DNA of 64,000 bases. Origin: Bradyrhizobium sp. Ce-3 (GTDB lineage: Bacteria; Pseudomonadota; Alphaproteobacteria; Rhizobiales; Xanthobacteraceae). Positions 1 through 7,527 of this stretch are shown here, one piece after another (the stretch's first letter is position 1; each line of letters starts with the position of its first letter). The stretch lies in contig NZ_BQUV01000003.1 of NCBI RefSeq assembly GCF_022835695.1, forward strand, positions 620,001 to 684,000, in the 5' to 3' direction. The notes under the pieces were generated by a model, which ran no database searches, had not been told where the DNA came from, and saw only the letters and a program-made list of their open reading frames with translations. Made by a program: the position numbers and the translations under genes.

Positions 1-431
1 CCGACGGTGATCGCGCTTGCCGCCCATTGATAGTCCGGCGCCCAGCGCTTCTTGCGCTGCGACTCGCGCAGGTAAAGCTCCTGGCGGTGATGCATCAGCA
101 CATGCAGCACGACATATTCGGTCATGCGATCGGTGAGATCGCCGACCGCGACCCGCACCAGCGGCACGTCGGGCAGCGAGCGGTCGGCCATCAGCGCATC
201 GACGCCAGCGCCGAGATTGAAGATGACGCGCAGGTTCTTGAACGAAGCGAGCTCGCCCGGCTTCGGCTTCCACACCGCCGCATAGTGCACCTCGGCGGGA
301 TCGAGCGCACCGTCCGGCAGCAGCACCACGCGGCGGTCGGAGCAGACCGTGCCGAACCGCGCCTTCCAGCGCGCCGACGACCAGTTTTCCGAGCCGCCAT
401 TGATCAGCAGCGCGAGTGCGCCCTTACCCAT
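1..431 (-). CDS. ghrA: Glyoxylate/hydroxypyruvate reductase A-like protein (N-terminal part)
   Basis: This is the N-terminal 143 residues of a D-isomer-specific 2-hydroxyacid dehydrogenase of the GhrA type, which reduces glyoxylate or hydroxypyruvate with NAD(P)H in the cytoplasm. The visible part is the substrate-binding domain: the stretch NLGAGVDAL near residues 72-80 and DRMTEYVVLHVL near residue 100 are family hallmarks. The Rossmann domain and catalytic His/Glu lie beyond the window edge. The ATG at 431 is chosen because a GGAGG sits about 8 nt upstream of it. It is divergent from the secreted-protein gene at 521, and a CRP-like palindrome lies 20 bp upstream. The family call is firm; the exact substrate is inferred. 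Confidence 0.85.
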   Translation of the reverse strand, partial: MGKGALALLINGGSENWSSARWKARFGTVCSDRRVVLLPDGALDPAEVHYAAVWKPKPGELASFKNLRVIFNLGAGVDALMADRSLPDVPLVRVAVGDLTDRMTEYVVLHVLMHHRQELYLRESQRKKRWAPDYQWAASAITV

Positions 432-450
432 CCAGATACCTCCAACTTCA

Positions 451-468
451 ATGTGATGTAGATCACAT
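451..468. promoter_or_regulatory. CRP/FNR-type palindrome in divergent intergenic region
   Basis: ATGTGAT-GTAG-ATCACAT is a perfect 7-4-7 inverted repeat. It matches the core of the enterobacterial CRP consensus (TGTGA-N6-TCACA). It lies 20 bp from the ghrA-like start and 53 bp before the secreted-protein start, so it could serve either or both genes. Which CRP-family regulator binds it in this organism is not shown by the sequence. Confidence 0.6.
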
Positions 469-520
469 AACGAGATCCGCCCGCTCCCTAGTCTCCTGCC
501 ACCAACAGGGGAGAACTTCC

Positions 521-808
521 ATGCGCAAACTGATGCTGATCGCGGCTTTCATCGCGGCCTCCGCCGCCGCCGCGCATGCCGGCCAGAGCCGTGGCCTCGT
601 GCTCGCAAACGCCGATACGCCCGCCCAGGCGCAACCGGCCGTTGCTCCGGCGCCGGCCGCGGCCCAGCCGGCCTCGTCGCAGGCCCAGCCGGCGGAATCC
701 GCGCGGCCGCAGCCGTCCGGTCCGGCGCAGCGGAGCCACGCTCGCCGCCGCGAGAGCGATGAAGCCAAGGCGCGCCGGATCGCCGCCCGCTACGGCGTCT
801 ATTGGTGA
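521..808 (+). CDS. Small exported Pro/Ala/Gln-rich protein
   Basis: A 95-residue protein with a clear Sec signal peptide: MRKLMLIAAF followed by an Ala-rich core ending in AHA-GQ near residue 20. The mature part is low-complexity Pro/Ala/Gln sequence followed by a basic C-terminal tail (RSHARRRES, ARRIAARYGVYW). The ATG at 521 is preceded by AGGGGAGAA at about 507-514, which fixes the start. The in-frame upstream extension lacks a ribosome binding site and would spoil the signal peptide. No enzymatic domain is seen. Function is unknown; the CRP-type palindrome 53 bp upstream suggests conditional expression. Confidence 0.75.
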   Translation: MRKLMLIAAFIAASAAAAHAGQSRGLVLANADTPAQAQPAVAPAPAAAQPASSQAQPAESARPQPSGPAQRSHARRRESDEAKARRIAARYGVYW

Positions 809-940
809 ATCGCAATCTTGATCGCCGTGGCGATGGCCTGACGCGCCGTCGTCGCGTTGGACAGTCTGCCGAGGCGTGCGACGAAGCCCAGGTCAAATCC
901 ACCGCCGGCATCTGGAACCTGAATTTTCTTTCGCGCCCCT

Positions 941-967
941 TGTCGGCAGCGGGCATAATCGTTCGTT
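941..967 (+). promoter_or_regulatory. Candidate ECF-sigma promoter of the YciI-sigma operon
   Basis: TGTCGG at 941-946 and CGTT at 964-967 are 17 bp apart, 28 bp before the YciI start. The same element with the same spacing recurs at 2942, 11480, 12239 and 14128. Published ECF42 promoters carry TGTCGA and CGA/TC elements, so this is probably the autoregulated promoter of the sigma factor encoded just downstream. Confidence 0.6.
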
Positions 968-994
968 CTTGCAATGAACGGAGATGCCTTTTCG

Positions 995-1363
995 ATGCTG
1001 TACGCCATCCTCTGCTATCATGACGAAGACATGGTCGGTTCCTGGAGCAAGGAACACGACGCCTCGGTCATGCAGAAATTGTCCGTCGTGCAGGACAAGC
1101 TCGCCAAGCAGGGCAAGCTCGGCCCGGTGGCGCGGCTGCTGCCGACCACCGCGGCGACCACGCTGCGCAAGGAAAACCCGCCGCTGGTGCTCGACGGCCC
1201 GTTCGCCGAAACCAAGGAGCAACTGCTCGGCTTCTATCTGGTCGAGGGCAAGAACCTCGACGAGGTGCTCGACATCGCGCGCGACCTCGGCGAGGCCAAT
1301 CCCGGCGGCACCTATGAGATCCGCCCGGTCGGCTACTTCACCCAGGGAGGTACGAAGGCGTGA
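995..1363 (+). CDS. YciI-family protein with DGPF motif (ECF42 partner)
   Basis: A 122-residue alpha/beta barrel-like protein of the YCII family. The DGPF motif is at residues 67-70, followed by AETKEQLLGFYLVEG, the signature of the 'DGPF' proteins that accompany ECF42 sigma factors. The biochemical role of these proteins is not established. The ATG at 995 has GGAGA at 980-984. Its stop overlaps the sigma-factor start by four bases (GTGA), so the two genes are translationally coupled. A candidate ECF promoter ends 28 bp upstream. Confidence 0.85.
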   Translation: MLYAILCYHDEDMVGSWSKEHDASVMQKLSVVQDKLAKQGKLGPVARLLPTTAATTLRKENPPLVLDGPFAETKEQLLGFYLVEGKNLDEVLDIARDLGEANPGGTYEIRPVGYFTQGGTKA

Positions 1364-2634
1364 GCGTGACCGACACCGCCTGGATCGATGCTGCACTGAC
1401 ATCCGCGCGTCCCCAGGCGGTCGGCGCCCTGCTGCGCTACTTCCGCAATCTCGATACCGCCGAGGAGGCGTTCCAGAACGCCTGCCTGCGGGCGCTGAAG
1501 AGCTGGCCACAGAACGGCCCGCCGCGCGATCCGGCGGCGTGGCTGATCATGGTCGGTCGCAACGTCGCGATCGACGACATCCGGCGCGGCAGGAAGCAGG
1601 AGGCGTTGCCCGACGACGACCAGGCGATCTCCGACCTCGGCGATGCCGAGGAAGAGCTCGCCGAGCGGCTCGACGGCTCGCACTACCGCGACGACATCCT
1701 GCGGTTGCTGTTCATCTGCTGTCACAAGGACCTGCCGGCGACGCAGCAGATCGCGCTGGCGCTGCGCATCGTCTCCGGCCTGTCGGTGAAGCAGATCGCG
1801 CGCGCCTTCCTGGTCTCGGAAGCCGCGATGGAGCAGCGCATCACGCGGGCCAAGACGCGCGTCGCCGACGCCAATGTGCCGTTCGAGACGCCGGGCGCGG
1901 TCGAGCGCAGCGAGCGGCTCGTCTCGGTCGCTGCGATGATCTATCTGATCTTCAACGAGGGCTATTCGGCGAGCGGCGACACCGCTGAAATCCGCTCGCC
2001 GCTGTGCGAGGAGGCGATCAGGCTCGCACGCCTGCTGCTGCGGCTGTTCCAGAGCGAGCCCGAGATCATGGGGCTGACCGCGCTCTTGCTGTTGCAGCAC
2101 GCCCGCGCCGCGGCGCGCTTCGATACCGATGGCCAGGTGATCCTGCTCGACGACCAGGATCGCGGTATGTGGAATCAGAAGCTGATCGCCGAAGGTCTCG
2201 CGCTGATCGACAAGGCGATGCGCCATCGCCGCAGCGGGCCGTATCAGGTGCAGGCCGCGATCGCCGCCCTGCACGCCCGCGCGGAAAAGCCCGAGGATAC
2301 CGACTGGACCCAGATCGACCTGCTCTACGGCGCGCTCGAGGTGATGCAGCCGTCGCCGGTGATCACGCTCAACCGCGCAGTGGCGGTCTCCAAGGTGAAG
2401 GGGCCGGAAGCCGCGCTCGAGATGATCGAGCCGCTGGCGCCGCGGCTTGCCAACTACTTCCATTATTTCGGCGTGCGCGGCGCCTTCCTGATGCAACTCG
2501 GCCGCAACGAGGAAGCGCGCGTCGCCTTCGACCGCGCCATCGCGCTCGCCAACACCACCGCCGAAGCGGCCCACATCCGCATGCATATCGACCGCCTGAT
2601 GCGCGACAGCCAGCGCAGTGCGAAGGCGAAGTAG
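1360..2634 (+). CDS. ECF RNA polymerase sigma factor, ECF42 type, with C-terminal extension
   Basis: A 424-residue sigma factor. Region 2 spans about residues 15-80 (AEEAFQNACLRALKSWP, RDPAAWLIMVGRN, IDDIRR). Region 4 with its helix-turn-helix is near 125-168 (LSVKQIARAFLVSEAAMEQR). A long C-terminal extension of about 250 residues starts with YLIFNEGYSASG at 195-206, as in the ECF42/SigJ-like group. It begins with GTG overlapping the YciI stop. No anti-sigma gene adjoins it, which fits a group controlled through its C-terminal domain rather than a membrane anti-sigma. Likely targets are the five TGTCG-N17-CGT promoters in this window. The group assignment rests on length, motifs and the DGPF neighbour. 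Confidence 0.88.
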   Translation: MSVTDTAWIDAALTSARPQAVGALLRYFRNLDTAEEAFQNACLRALKSWPQNGPPRDPAAWLIMVGRNVAIDDIRRGRKQEALPDDDQAISDLGDAEEELAERLDGSHYRDDILRLLFICCHKDLPATQQIALALRIVSGLSVKQIARAFLVSEAAMEQRITRAKTRVADANVPFETPGAVERSERLVSVAAMIYLIFNEGYSASGDTAEIRSPLCEEAIRLARLLLRLFQSEPEIMGLTALLLLQHARAAARFDTDGQVILLDDQDRGMWNQKLIAEGLALIDKAMRHRRSGPYQVQAAIAALHARAEKPEDTDWTQIDLLYGALEVMQPSPVITLNRAVAVSKVKGPEAALEMIEPLAPRLANYFHYFGVRGAFLMQLGRNEEARVAFDRAIALANTTAEAAHIRMHIDRLMRDSQRSAKAK

Positions 2635-2693
2635 CGGCCGTACTGCTCAAAAGGCCTGCGTTGCTCAAGTCTGGTCCGAGACACTTCCCGTGC

Positions 2694-2880
2694 GATACCC
2701 CTCTCCCTAACCCTCGAGAGCGAGCTTCGCTCGCCTCGGACCCCGCAAGGGGGGAGGGAACCCCTCCGCCGATGCGTCCCTCATATGAGAACAAGAACAT
2801 CACCAGCCGATCGCGTGAGGTGAGCACGCCAGTCAGGCTCCCTCCCCCCTTGCGGGGGAGGGTGGGGAGAGGGGTAAGCC
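2694..2880. repeat. Palindromic intergenic repeat, CTCCCTCCCC family
   Basis: The 374-bp gap between the sigma factor and DoxX gene is mostly this element. Its ends are inverted copies (GATACCCCTCTCCCTAACCC and the reverse complement at 2861-2880), and inside it are CTCCCTCCCCC / GGGGGAGGG arms. Related copies lie at 15676, 18786 and 39315. No gene is seen in the gap. Confidence 0.75.
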
Positions 2881-2941
2881 CCGGGCGCGCTGATCGACGT
2901 GCGCATCGCTCGTGCAACTCCTAAAAATTCTTCGCCGTCCC

Positions 2942-2968
2942 TGTCGGCCCCGCGGGCCTCCGTTCGTC
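2942..2968 (+). promoter_or_regulatory. Candidate ECF-sigma promoter before DoxX
   Basis: TGTCGG at 2942-2947 and CGTC at 2965-2968 have the same 17-bp spacing as the promoter of the sigma operon. The DoxX start codon is 41 bp further on. Confidence 0.6.
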
Positions 2969-3008
2969 ATGAAGGCAGAGAGCATCACCAAGCGTTACGG
3001 AGCCCGCC

Positions 3009-3419
3009 ATGCCGACGATCGTCGACACCGAAATCTCAAAGCCCGCCCGCATCACCGGCAGCGTGATGAGCGGTGTGGTCGTCCTGTTCCTGCTGTTCGA
3101 CGGCGCGATCAAGCTGGTGCCGTTGCAAGTCGTCACCGAGACCATGGACAAGATGGGCTGGGGCGCGAGCGATACGCTGGCGCGCAGCCTCGGCATCATC
3201 ACCATCGTCTGCACGTTGTTGTACTCGGTGCCGCCGACCTCGATCCTTGGCGCCATCCTGCTCACCGGCTATCTCGGCGGCGCGATCGCTTCCCATGTGC
3301 GGATCGGCAGCCCGCTGTTCACCCACACGCTGTTCGGGCTCTATCTCGGCCTGATATTGTGGGGCGGGCTCTATCTGCGCGACGGCAATCTGCGCGCGCT
3401 GCTGCCGTTCCGCCGCTGA
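3009..3419 (+). CDS. DoxX-like membrane protein
   Basis: A 136-residue protein with four predicted membrane helices, at about residues 18-36, 58-78, 80-98 and 106-125. The first helix has the pattern VVLFLLFDGAIKL typical of DoxX/DUF4267-like small membrane proteins, some of which act with thiol-redox systems. The ATG has ACGGAG 8 nt upstream. It is probably the first gene of a unit with the SRPBCC and VOC genes, driven by the ECF-type promoter at 2942. DoxX, SRPBCC and VOC proteins are commonly seen near ECF41/42 sigma factors. No enzyme activity is assigned. Confidence 0.78.
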   Translation: MPTIVDTEISKPARITGSVMSGVVVLFLLFDGAIKLVPLQVVTETMDKMGWGASDTLARSLGIITIVCTLLYSVPPTSILGAILLTGYLGGAIASHVRIGSPLFTHTLFGLYLGLILWGGLYLRDGNLRALLPFRR

Positions 3420-3468
3420 GCAACATGTTCTGACGCATTTTCCTCAATTCATCCATCCGGAGACTGTC

Positions 3469-4005
3469 ATGTTCGAGACCATTGCCATCATCGCGATCAT
3501 CCTTGCCGTCGCGATCGCCGTCATCCTGGTCCTCGCGGCGACCAAGCCGAGCACATTGCGCGTCACGCGTGCGATCAGCATCAACGCGCCGGCCGAGCGG
3601 ATCTTTCCGTTGATCGACGATTTCCGGCAGTGGACGGTCTGGTCGCCCTACGAGAACCGGGATCCGGCCATGAAGCGCATCTACAGCGGCGCCGGGCGCG
3701 GGCAGGGCGCGGCCTATGCCTGGGAGGGCGACAAGAATGTCGGCGCCGGCCGCATGGAGATCCTGCAATCCGCCGCGCCGTCGAAGGTCGTGATCAAGCT
3801 CGACTTCCTCAAGCCGTTCGAGGGCCACAACACCGCGGAGTTCACAATGCTGCCGCAGGGAGATGCGACCAGCGTCACATGGACCATGTACGGTCCGGCC
3901 GTCTTCATGTCGAAGGTGATGCAGGTGTTCATGAACCTGGATCACATGATCGGCAGGGATTTCGAGGCCGGTCTCGCCAATCTGAAGAAGCTGACGGAAA
4001 AATAG
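3469..4005 (+). CDS. SRPBCC-family protein with N-terminal membrane anchor
   Basis: A 178-residue protein. Residues 4-24 form one hydrophobic helix (IAIIAIILAVAIAVILVLAA), followed by a START/polyketide-cyclase-like SRPBCC domain from about 32 to 175 (RAISINAPAERIFPLIDDFRQW, then alternating beta strands ending in FEAGLANLKKL). SRPBCC domains bind hydrophobic ligands in a deep pocket; the ligand here is unknown. CCGGAGA at about 3458-3464 supports the start. It lies 49 bp after DoxX in the same direction. An intergenic repeat starts at its stop codon. Confidence 0.8.
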   Translation: MFETIAIIAIILAVAIAVILVLAATKPSTLRVTRAISINAPAERIFPLIDDFRQWTVWSPYENRDPAMKRIYSGAGRGQGAAYAWEGDKNVGAGRMEILQSAAPSKVVIKLDFLKPFEGHNTAEFTMLPQGDATSVTWTMYGPAVFMSKVMQVFMNLDHMIGRDFEAGLANLKKLTEK

Positions 4006-4066
4006 CGCGTTTTCGAGCGAAGTGGTTTAACGGTTCGCGCGAAGAAAACGCGTTAGAACAAGAATC
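4005..4066. repeat. Palindromic repeat, family GCGTTTTCGAGCGAAGTGG
   Basis: Inverted arms GCGTTTTC / GAAAACGC flank AGCGAAGTGG and GGTTCGCGCGAAG. A conserved tail AGAACAAGAATC follows. Copies are at 13991-14080 (reverse orientation, same tail) and 28168-28212. Its first base is the last base of the SRPBCC stop codon. Confidence 0.75.
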
Positions 4067-4088
4067 CAGTTACTCAAGGGAGCATGTG

Positions 4089-4499
4089 ATGCAGGTCAAC
4101 CCCTATCTCTCCTACGACGGCAATTGCGGCGCCGCGCTGAACTTCTACCAGAAGGTTTTGGGCGCGCGGATCGAAGAAACCTTCCCCTATGGCGAGGGCA
4201 ACGCGGAGATGCAGACGCCGCCCGGCTGGAAGGACAAGATCATGCACGCCCGGCTGACGATCGACGGCGAGATCATCATGGCCTCCGACGCCCCGCCCGG
4301 CCACTTCCAGAAGCCGCAGGGCTTTCACGTCGCGCTGCAGGTCGAGGATCCCGCCGAGGGCGAACGCCGCTTCAAGGCGCTGTCGGAAGGTGGCACGGTC
4401 ACCATGCCGTTCGGCAAGACCTTCTTCTCCAACGGCTTCGGCATGTGCGTCGATCAGTTCGGCATCCCCTGGATGGTGAACTGCCCGCAGCAGATGTAG
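4089..4499 (+). CDS. VOC-superfamily protein, PhnB-like
   Basis: A 136-residue glyoxalase/bleomycin-resistance-fold protein of the PhnB type: MQVNPYLSYDGNCGAALNFY at the start, MHARLTIDGEIIMASD in the middle, and FGMCVDQFGIPWMVNC near the end. PhnB-like VOC proteins often lack an assigned reaction. The ATG at 4089 is used because an upstream ATG at 4084 runs straight into a stop; an AAGGGA lies 7 nt before. It follows the SRPBCC gene by 83 bp containing a palindromic repeat, so it may be the last gene of the DoxX unit or be expressed separately. Confidence 0.85.
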   Translation: MQVNPYLSYDGNCGAALNFYQKVLGARIEETFPYGEGNAEMQTPPGWKDKIMHARLTIDGEIIMASDAPPGHFQKPQGFHVALQVEDPAEGERRFKALSEGGTVTMPFGKTFFSNGFGMCVDQFGIPWMVNCPQQM

Positions 4500-4522
4500 G
4501 GCGGGAAGTGCGCCCTCTACCA

Positions 4523-4655
4523 CCGTCACCCCCGCGCAACGGCCTTGCCGTTGTCGCTGGAGGAGCGCGCAGCGCGCGCGTCTCGAAGGGTCGACGGCCA
4601 CGATCCGGGCCGTGCATCCTTCGAGGCTCGCTCCGCTCGCGCCTCAGGATGACGG
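4523..4655. repeat. Palindromic intergenic repeat, CGTCA...TGACG family
   Basis: CCGTCACCCCCGCG at the left and CTCAGGATGACGG at the right are the ends of a folded element with internal GCGCGCAGCGCGCG and GGCTCGCTCCGCTCGCGCC palindromes. Related elements lie at 8117 and 9261. No gene is seen in this gap. Confidence 0.65.
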
Positions 4656-4668
4656 GATGGAGGGAGCC

Positions 4669-5091
4669 CTACCTGCACCGCGGATAGATTGCGGCGAGCT
4701 CGCGGCCGCGCAAGAGCAGCAGGCGCGAGGTCAGGCCGCCGCGGCGCACGATCCAGCCGCGCACCGGCGCCGGGTAGGCTTCCAGCACCGCTTCGGAGGC
4801 TTCCGGCTCCGCATAGGTGCGGCCGCGCCGGTCGATCGAGCGCGCGGCGTGGAAGCCGAGCACGGCGCGCCGCGTCACGCAGATGCGATCGCCCGGCACC
4901 ATCGAGAGCACCAGCGTGCAGGCCGACAGGCACGGCCCGTCGATCACCACGCGCTCGCCGGACTCGCGCACCTTGTCGAACAGCTCGATGAACGGGCCGA
5001 CCTGCCCGCCGGGGCTGGCGAGGATGCGAACGTCGCCATGCGCGCAGCCAATTGTTGCGCAGAGGGCTGCCGCCGCGACAAGCATTTTCAT
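4669..5091 (-). CDS. Exported ClpP-like (COG3904-type) protein
   Basis: A 140-residue protein. MKMLVAAAALCATIGCAHG is a signal peptide, with a Cys at the end that could be lipidated. The mature part reads VRILASPGGQVGPFIELFDKV, then GERVVIDGPCLSACTLVL and ICVTRRAVLGFHAA, which matches the ClpP/crotonase-fold periplasmic proteins with the S-P-G-G and S-A-C elements. The Ser in LSAC would be the nucleophile if it is active. The ATG at 5091 gives a clean signal peptide; the longer frame upstream only reads through a tandem repeat. The substrate is unknown. Confidence 0.6.
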   Translation of the reverse strand: MKMLVAAAALCATIGCAHGDVRILASPGGQVGPFIELFDKVRESGERVVIDGPCLSACTLVLSMVPGDRICVTRRAVLGFHAARSIDRRGRTYAEPEASEAVLEAYPAPVRGWIVRRGGLTSRLLLLRGRELAAIYPRCR

Positions 5092-5132
5092 CAGCGCAAT
5101 CCATGCTCGTAATGCGCGCGAGGTCCCGCCGC

Positions 5133-5177
5133 ATCTGAAGTCGCAAGATCTGAAGTCGCAAGATCTGAAGTCGCAAG
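5133..5177. repeat. Three tandem 15-bp repeats upstream of the ClpP-like gene
   Basis: ATCTGAAGTCGCAAG is present three times without a mismatch, 42 bp upstream of the start at 5091 (minus strand). Exact short tandem repeats change copy number easily, so promoter spacing could vary between strains. Confidence 0.85.
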
Positions 5178-5238
5178 GCTCGCGCGGGAATGGGGCATCG
5201 TCAAGACCGATGCCCCCCATAGGCGATGACAGTCGGGT

Positions 5239-5529
5239 TCAGGCTGCCCGGTTCTTGAGCGCGCCCACGATCGCGGTGAGCACCGCGCCGGCAACGCCGC
5301 CGCCGGCGACCTGTCCGATGATGCTGCCGATGTCAGGCGTCGCGCCGGAATTGGCGAGCAGCGGGATCAGCATGCCCAGAAGCTGTCCGCCGGCGCCGCC
5401 GCCGATGGCACCTGCGATGGTGTTTCCGAGCGTGCCGAGATCGATGTTCTTGGCCGCCCCCGCGGCGACATTGCCGCCGACGGCTCCGCTGATGATTTGA
5501 ATGATCAGATTGATGAGGACTCCCGACAT
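5239..5529 (-). CDS. Small Gly/Ala-rich hydrophobic protein, conserved hypothetical
   Basis: A 96-residue protein, starting MSGVLINLIIQIISGAVGG and continuing with repeated glycine-zipper-like segments (GNTIAGAIGGGAGGQLLG, IGQVAGGGVAGAVLTAIVGAL). Such Gly/Ala-rich helices tend to insert in membranes or oligomerise. There is no catalytic motif. GGGGAGAA lies 9 nt before the ATG at 5529, which supports that start over the longer frame. I recognise the pattern as a conserved rhizobial hypothetical but know no function. Confidence 0.7.
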   Translation of the reverse strand: MSGVLINLIIQIISGAVGGNVAAGAAKNIDLGTLGNTIAGAIGGGAGGQLLGMLIPLLANSGATPDIGSIIGQVAGGGVAGAVLTAIVGALKNRAA

Positions 5530-5704
5530 GACGCGATTTCTCCCCGGTATCTGGTTCAGCTTGGCCGAGACGCCGGCGGCGCCCCACCGGGGCAAAGGTT
5601 AGGCCTCCAGCGCGTAGAGGTCATGCTGCGCACGCGAAGATTGTCGGCCTGGATCGACGATATGCACCGCCTTCTTCGGCGTGGTTCGGCCGATCCCGCG
5701 GGCC

Positions 5705-6718
5705 TCAGCCCGCGCCGGAAACGCCGGCCTCGGCAAAGGTCGCCATTCCGGAGTGACAGGCGAGTGCGGCGCGCAGCAGCAGGATCGCAATTGCCGCGCC
5801 GGAGGCTTCGCCGAGCCGCATTTCGAGATCGAGCAGGGGGGCGAGCGCGAGTTCGCGCAGCAGTTCGCGGTGGCCGAGTTCGGCCGAGACATGCCCGGCG
5901 CGGCAATGCGCGAGGGCATTGGGGGCAAGCCGCGCCAGCGGCAGCACCGCCGACGTCGCCACAAAGCCGTCGAGCAGCACCGGGATCGATCTCGCACGCG
6001 CTGCCAGCACGGCGCCTGCGATCGCCGCAAGCTCGCGCCCGCCGAGCGCGACTGCGACCGCCAAGGGATCGTCGAGCAGGCTGCGATGCAGCTTCAGCGC
6101 GGTATCGATCACCGTGCGCTTGCGCAGCAAGCCGGCATCGTCGACGCCGGTGCCGCGTCCGGCCCAGCGCGCGCCGCGTCCGCCCATCAGGGCCGCGCAC
6201 AGCGTTGCGGCCACAGTGGTGTTGGCGATACCCATCTCGCCGACCACCAGCAGATCGCATTGCTCGGGCACCGCGCGCCATCCGGTGTCGAACGCGACCA
6301 GGAAATCGGCGCCATCCATCGCGGTAGCCATCGTGAAATCGCGGGTCGGCCGCGCGAGCTCGAGCGGCTCGACACGCAATTCGGCGCCGGCAAGCTTTGC
6401 GATCTGGTTGATCGCGGCACCGCCCGCGGCGAAGTTCGCGACCATCTGCGCCGTGACCTCGGACGGATAGGCGGAGACGCCGCGCTCGGCGATGCCGTGA
6501 TTGCCGGCGAACACGGCAATGGTGACCTGGTCGAGCCGGGGGATCTCGCGGCCCTGCCAGCGCGCCAGCCAGATCGCAGCCTCCTCCAGCCGGCCGAGGC
6601 TGCCCGGCGGCTTGGTCAGGTTCTGCTGGCGAAGCGCGGCGGCCTTGGCGCTCGCCCCGTCGCCCTCGGGCAGGTCGCGACAAAAGCTGCGGATGTCGTC
6701 TAGAGTACTGAACTGCAT
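5705..6718 (-). CDS. cobT: Nicotinate-nucleotide--dimethylbenzimidazole phosphoribosyltransferase
   Basis: A 337-residue CobT, which makes alpha-ribazole 5'-phosphate from nicotinate mononucleotide and 5,6-dimethylbenzimidazole for the lower ligand of cobalamin (EC 2.4.2.21). Visible hallmarks are TKPPGSLGRLEE, VFAGNHGIAERGVSAYP, GEMGIANTT and the C-terminal MRLGEASGAA, in which Glu304 corresponds to the catalytic Glu of the family. The ATG at 6718 has GAGGGAA 7 nt upstream. It is divergent from cobS with 53 bp between starts, a standard pairing for nucleotide-loop assembly. The gap is too short for a cobalamin riboswitch. Confidence 0.95.
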   Translation of the reverse strand: MQFSTLDDIRSFCRDLPEGDGASAKAAALRQQNLTKPPGSLGRLEEAAIWLARWQGREIPRLDQVTIAVFAGNHGIAERGVSAYPSEVTAQMVANFAAGGAAINQIAKLAGAELRVEPLELARPTRDFTMATAMDGADFLVAFDTGWRAVPEQCDLLVVGEMGIANTTVAATLCAALMGGRGARWAGRGTGVDDAGLLRKRTVIDTALKLHRSLLDDPLAVAVALGGRELAAIAGAVLAARARSIPVLLDGFVATSAVLPLARLAPNALAHCRAGHVSAELGHRELLRELALAPLLDLEMRLGEASGAAIAILLLRAALACHSGMATFAEAGVSGAG

Positions 6719-6771
6719 GCGATTCCCTCGTCGAGCGGGGCGCAAACTAGTTCAATTTTCAGGCCTTCACC

Positions 6772-7524
6772 ATGAATCAGTGGCTCGACGATCTCAGGAC
6801 CGCGACCGCCTTTCTGACCCGCCTGCCGATGCCGCATCCGGACGGCGCGCGGCCGGAGAGTTTTGCGCGGGCGCAGCGGCTGTTTCCGCTGGTCGGGGCG
6901 GCCATCGGGGCGGCGATCGGCCTGTTCTGCCTGCTGCTGCGGGCGGTCGGCGTGCCGGACCTTGCCGCGGCGGCGCTCGCGCTCGGCGGGGGCGCGCTGC
7001 TGACCGGCGCGCTGCATGAGGACGGGCTGGCCGATGTCGCCGACGGCTTCGGCGGCGGCCGCGATCGAGCGGCCAAGCTCGAGATCATGCGCGACAGCCG
7101 GCTCGGCACCTATGGCGCCCTGGCGCTGCTGGTGAGCTTTGCCACCAAGCTCGCGGCGCTGGCAGCGCTTCCCAACGGCATGGTGGTGCAGGGCCTGATC
7201 GCGGCGCATGCGCTCGGCCGCGGCGTGCTGCCGTGGATCGCGATCAGCCTGCCTTACGCGCGCACCGATGGGCTCGCGGCCAATGCCGGCCGGCCCGATG
7301 GCACGATTGCCGCGGTCGCCGCGGGTCTCGCGCTGCTGATCGCAATCCTCGCGCTGCCGTTCGCGAGCGCGCTGCTGGCGGCGATCGCAGCCGGCGCGAG
7401 CGCGCTGGGCATGGCGCAGCTGGCGAGGTCGCAGATCGGCGGCCAGACCGGCGATGTGCTCGGCGGCGCCGAGCAGGTCGCGGAGACCGCGATTCTGGTG
7501 CTGCTCGCGGCGCGGTTCGGGTAA
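6772..7524 (+). CDS. cobS: Adenosylcobinamide-GDP ribazoletransferase (cobalamin synthase)
   Basis: A 250-residue polytopic inner-membrane enzyme that joins adenosylcobinamide-GDP and alpha-ribazole (EC 2.7.8.26). The acidic motif GALHEDGLADVADGFGGG at 79-96 and LEIMRDSRLGTYG just after are the family signature. Several Ala/Leu-rich helices follow. It starts at the ATG 6772, divergent from cobT, and is followed after 3 bp by the histidine-phosphatase gene, so cobS and that gene form one unit. Confidence 0.95.
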   Translation: MNQWLDDLRTATAFLTRLPMPHPDGARPESFARAQRLFPLVGAAIGAAIGLFCLLLRAVGVPDLAAAALALGGGALLTGALHEDGLADVADGFGGGRDRAAKLEIMRDSRLGTYGALALLVSFATKLAALAALPNGMVVQGLIAAHALGRGVLPWIAISLPYARTDGLAANAGRPDGTIAAVAAGLALLIAILALPFASALLAAIAAGASALGMAQLARSQIGGQTGDVLGGAEQVAETAILVLLAARFG

Positions 7525-7527
7525 GCG

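Noticed and set aside
6719-6771. Cobalamin riboswitch between cobT and cobS
   Set aside because: The divergent gap is only 53 bp, far shorter than the aptamer, and no B12-box sequence is seen.
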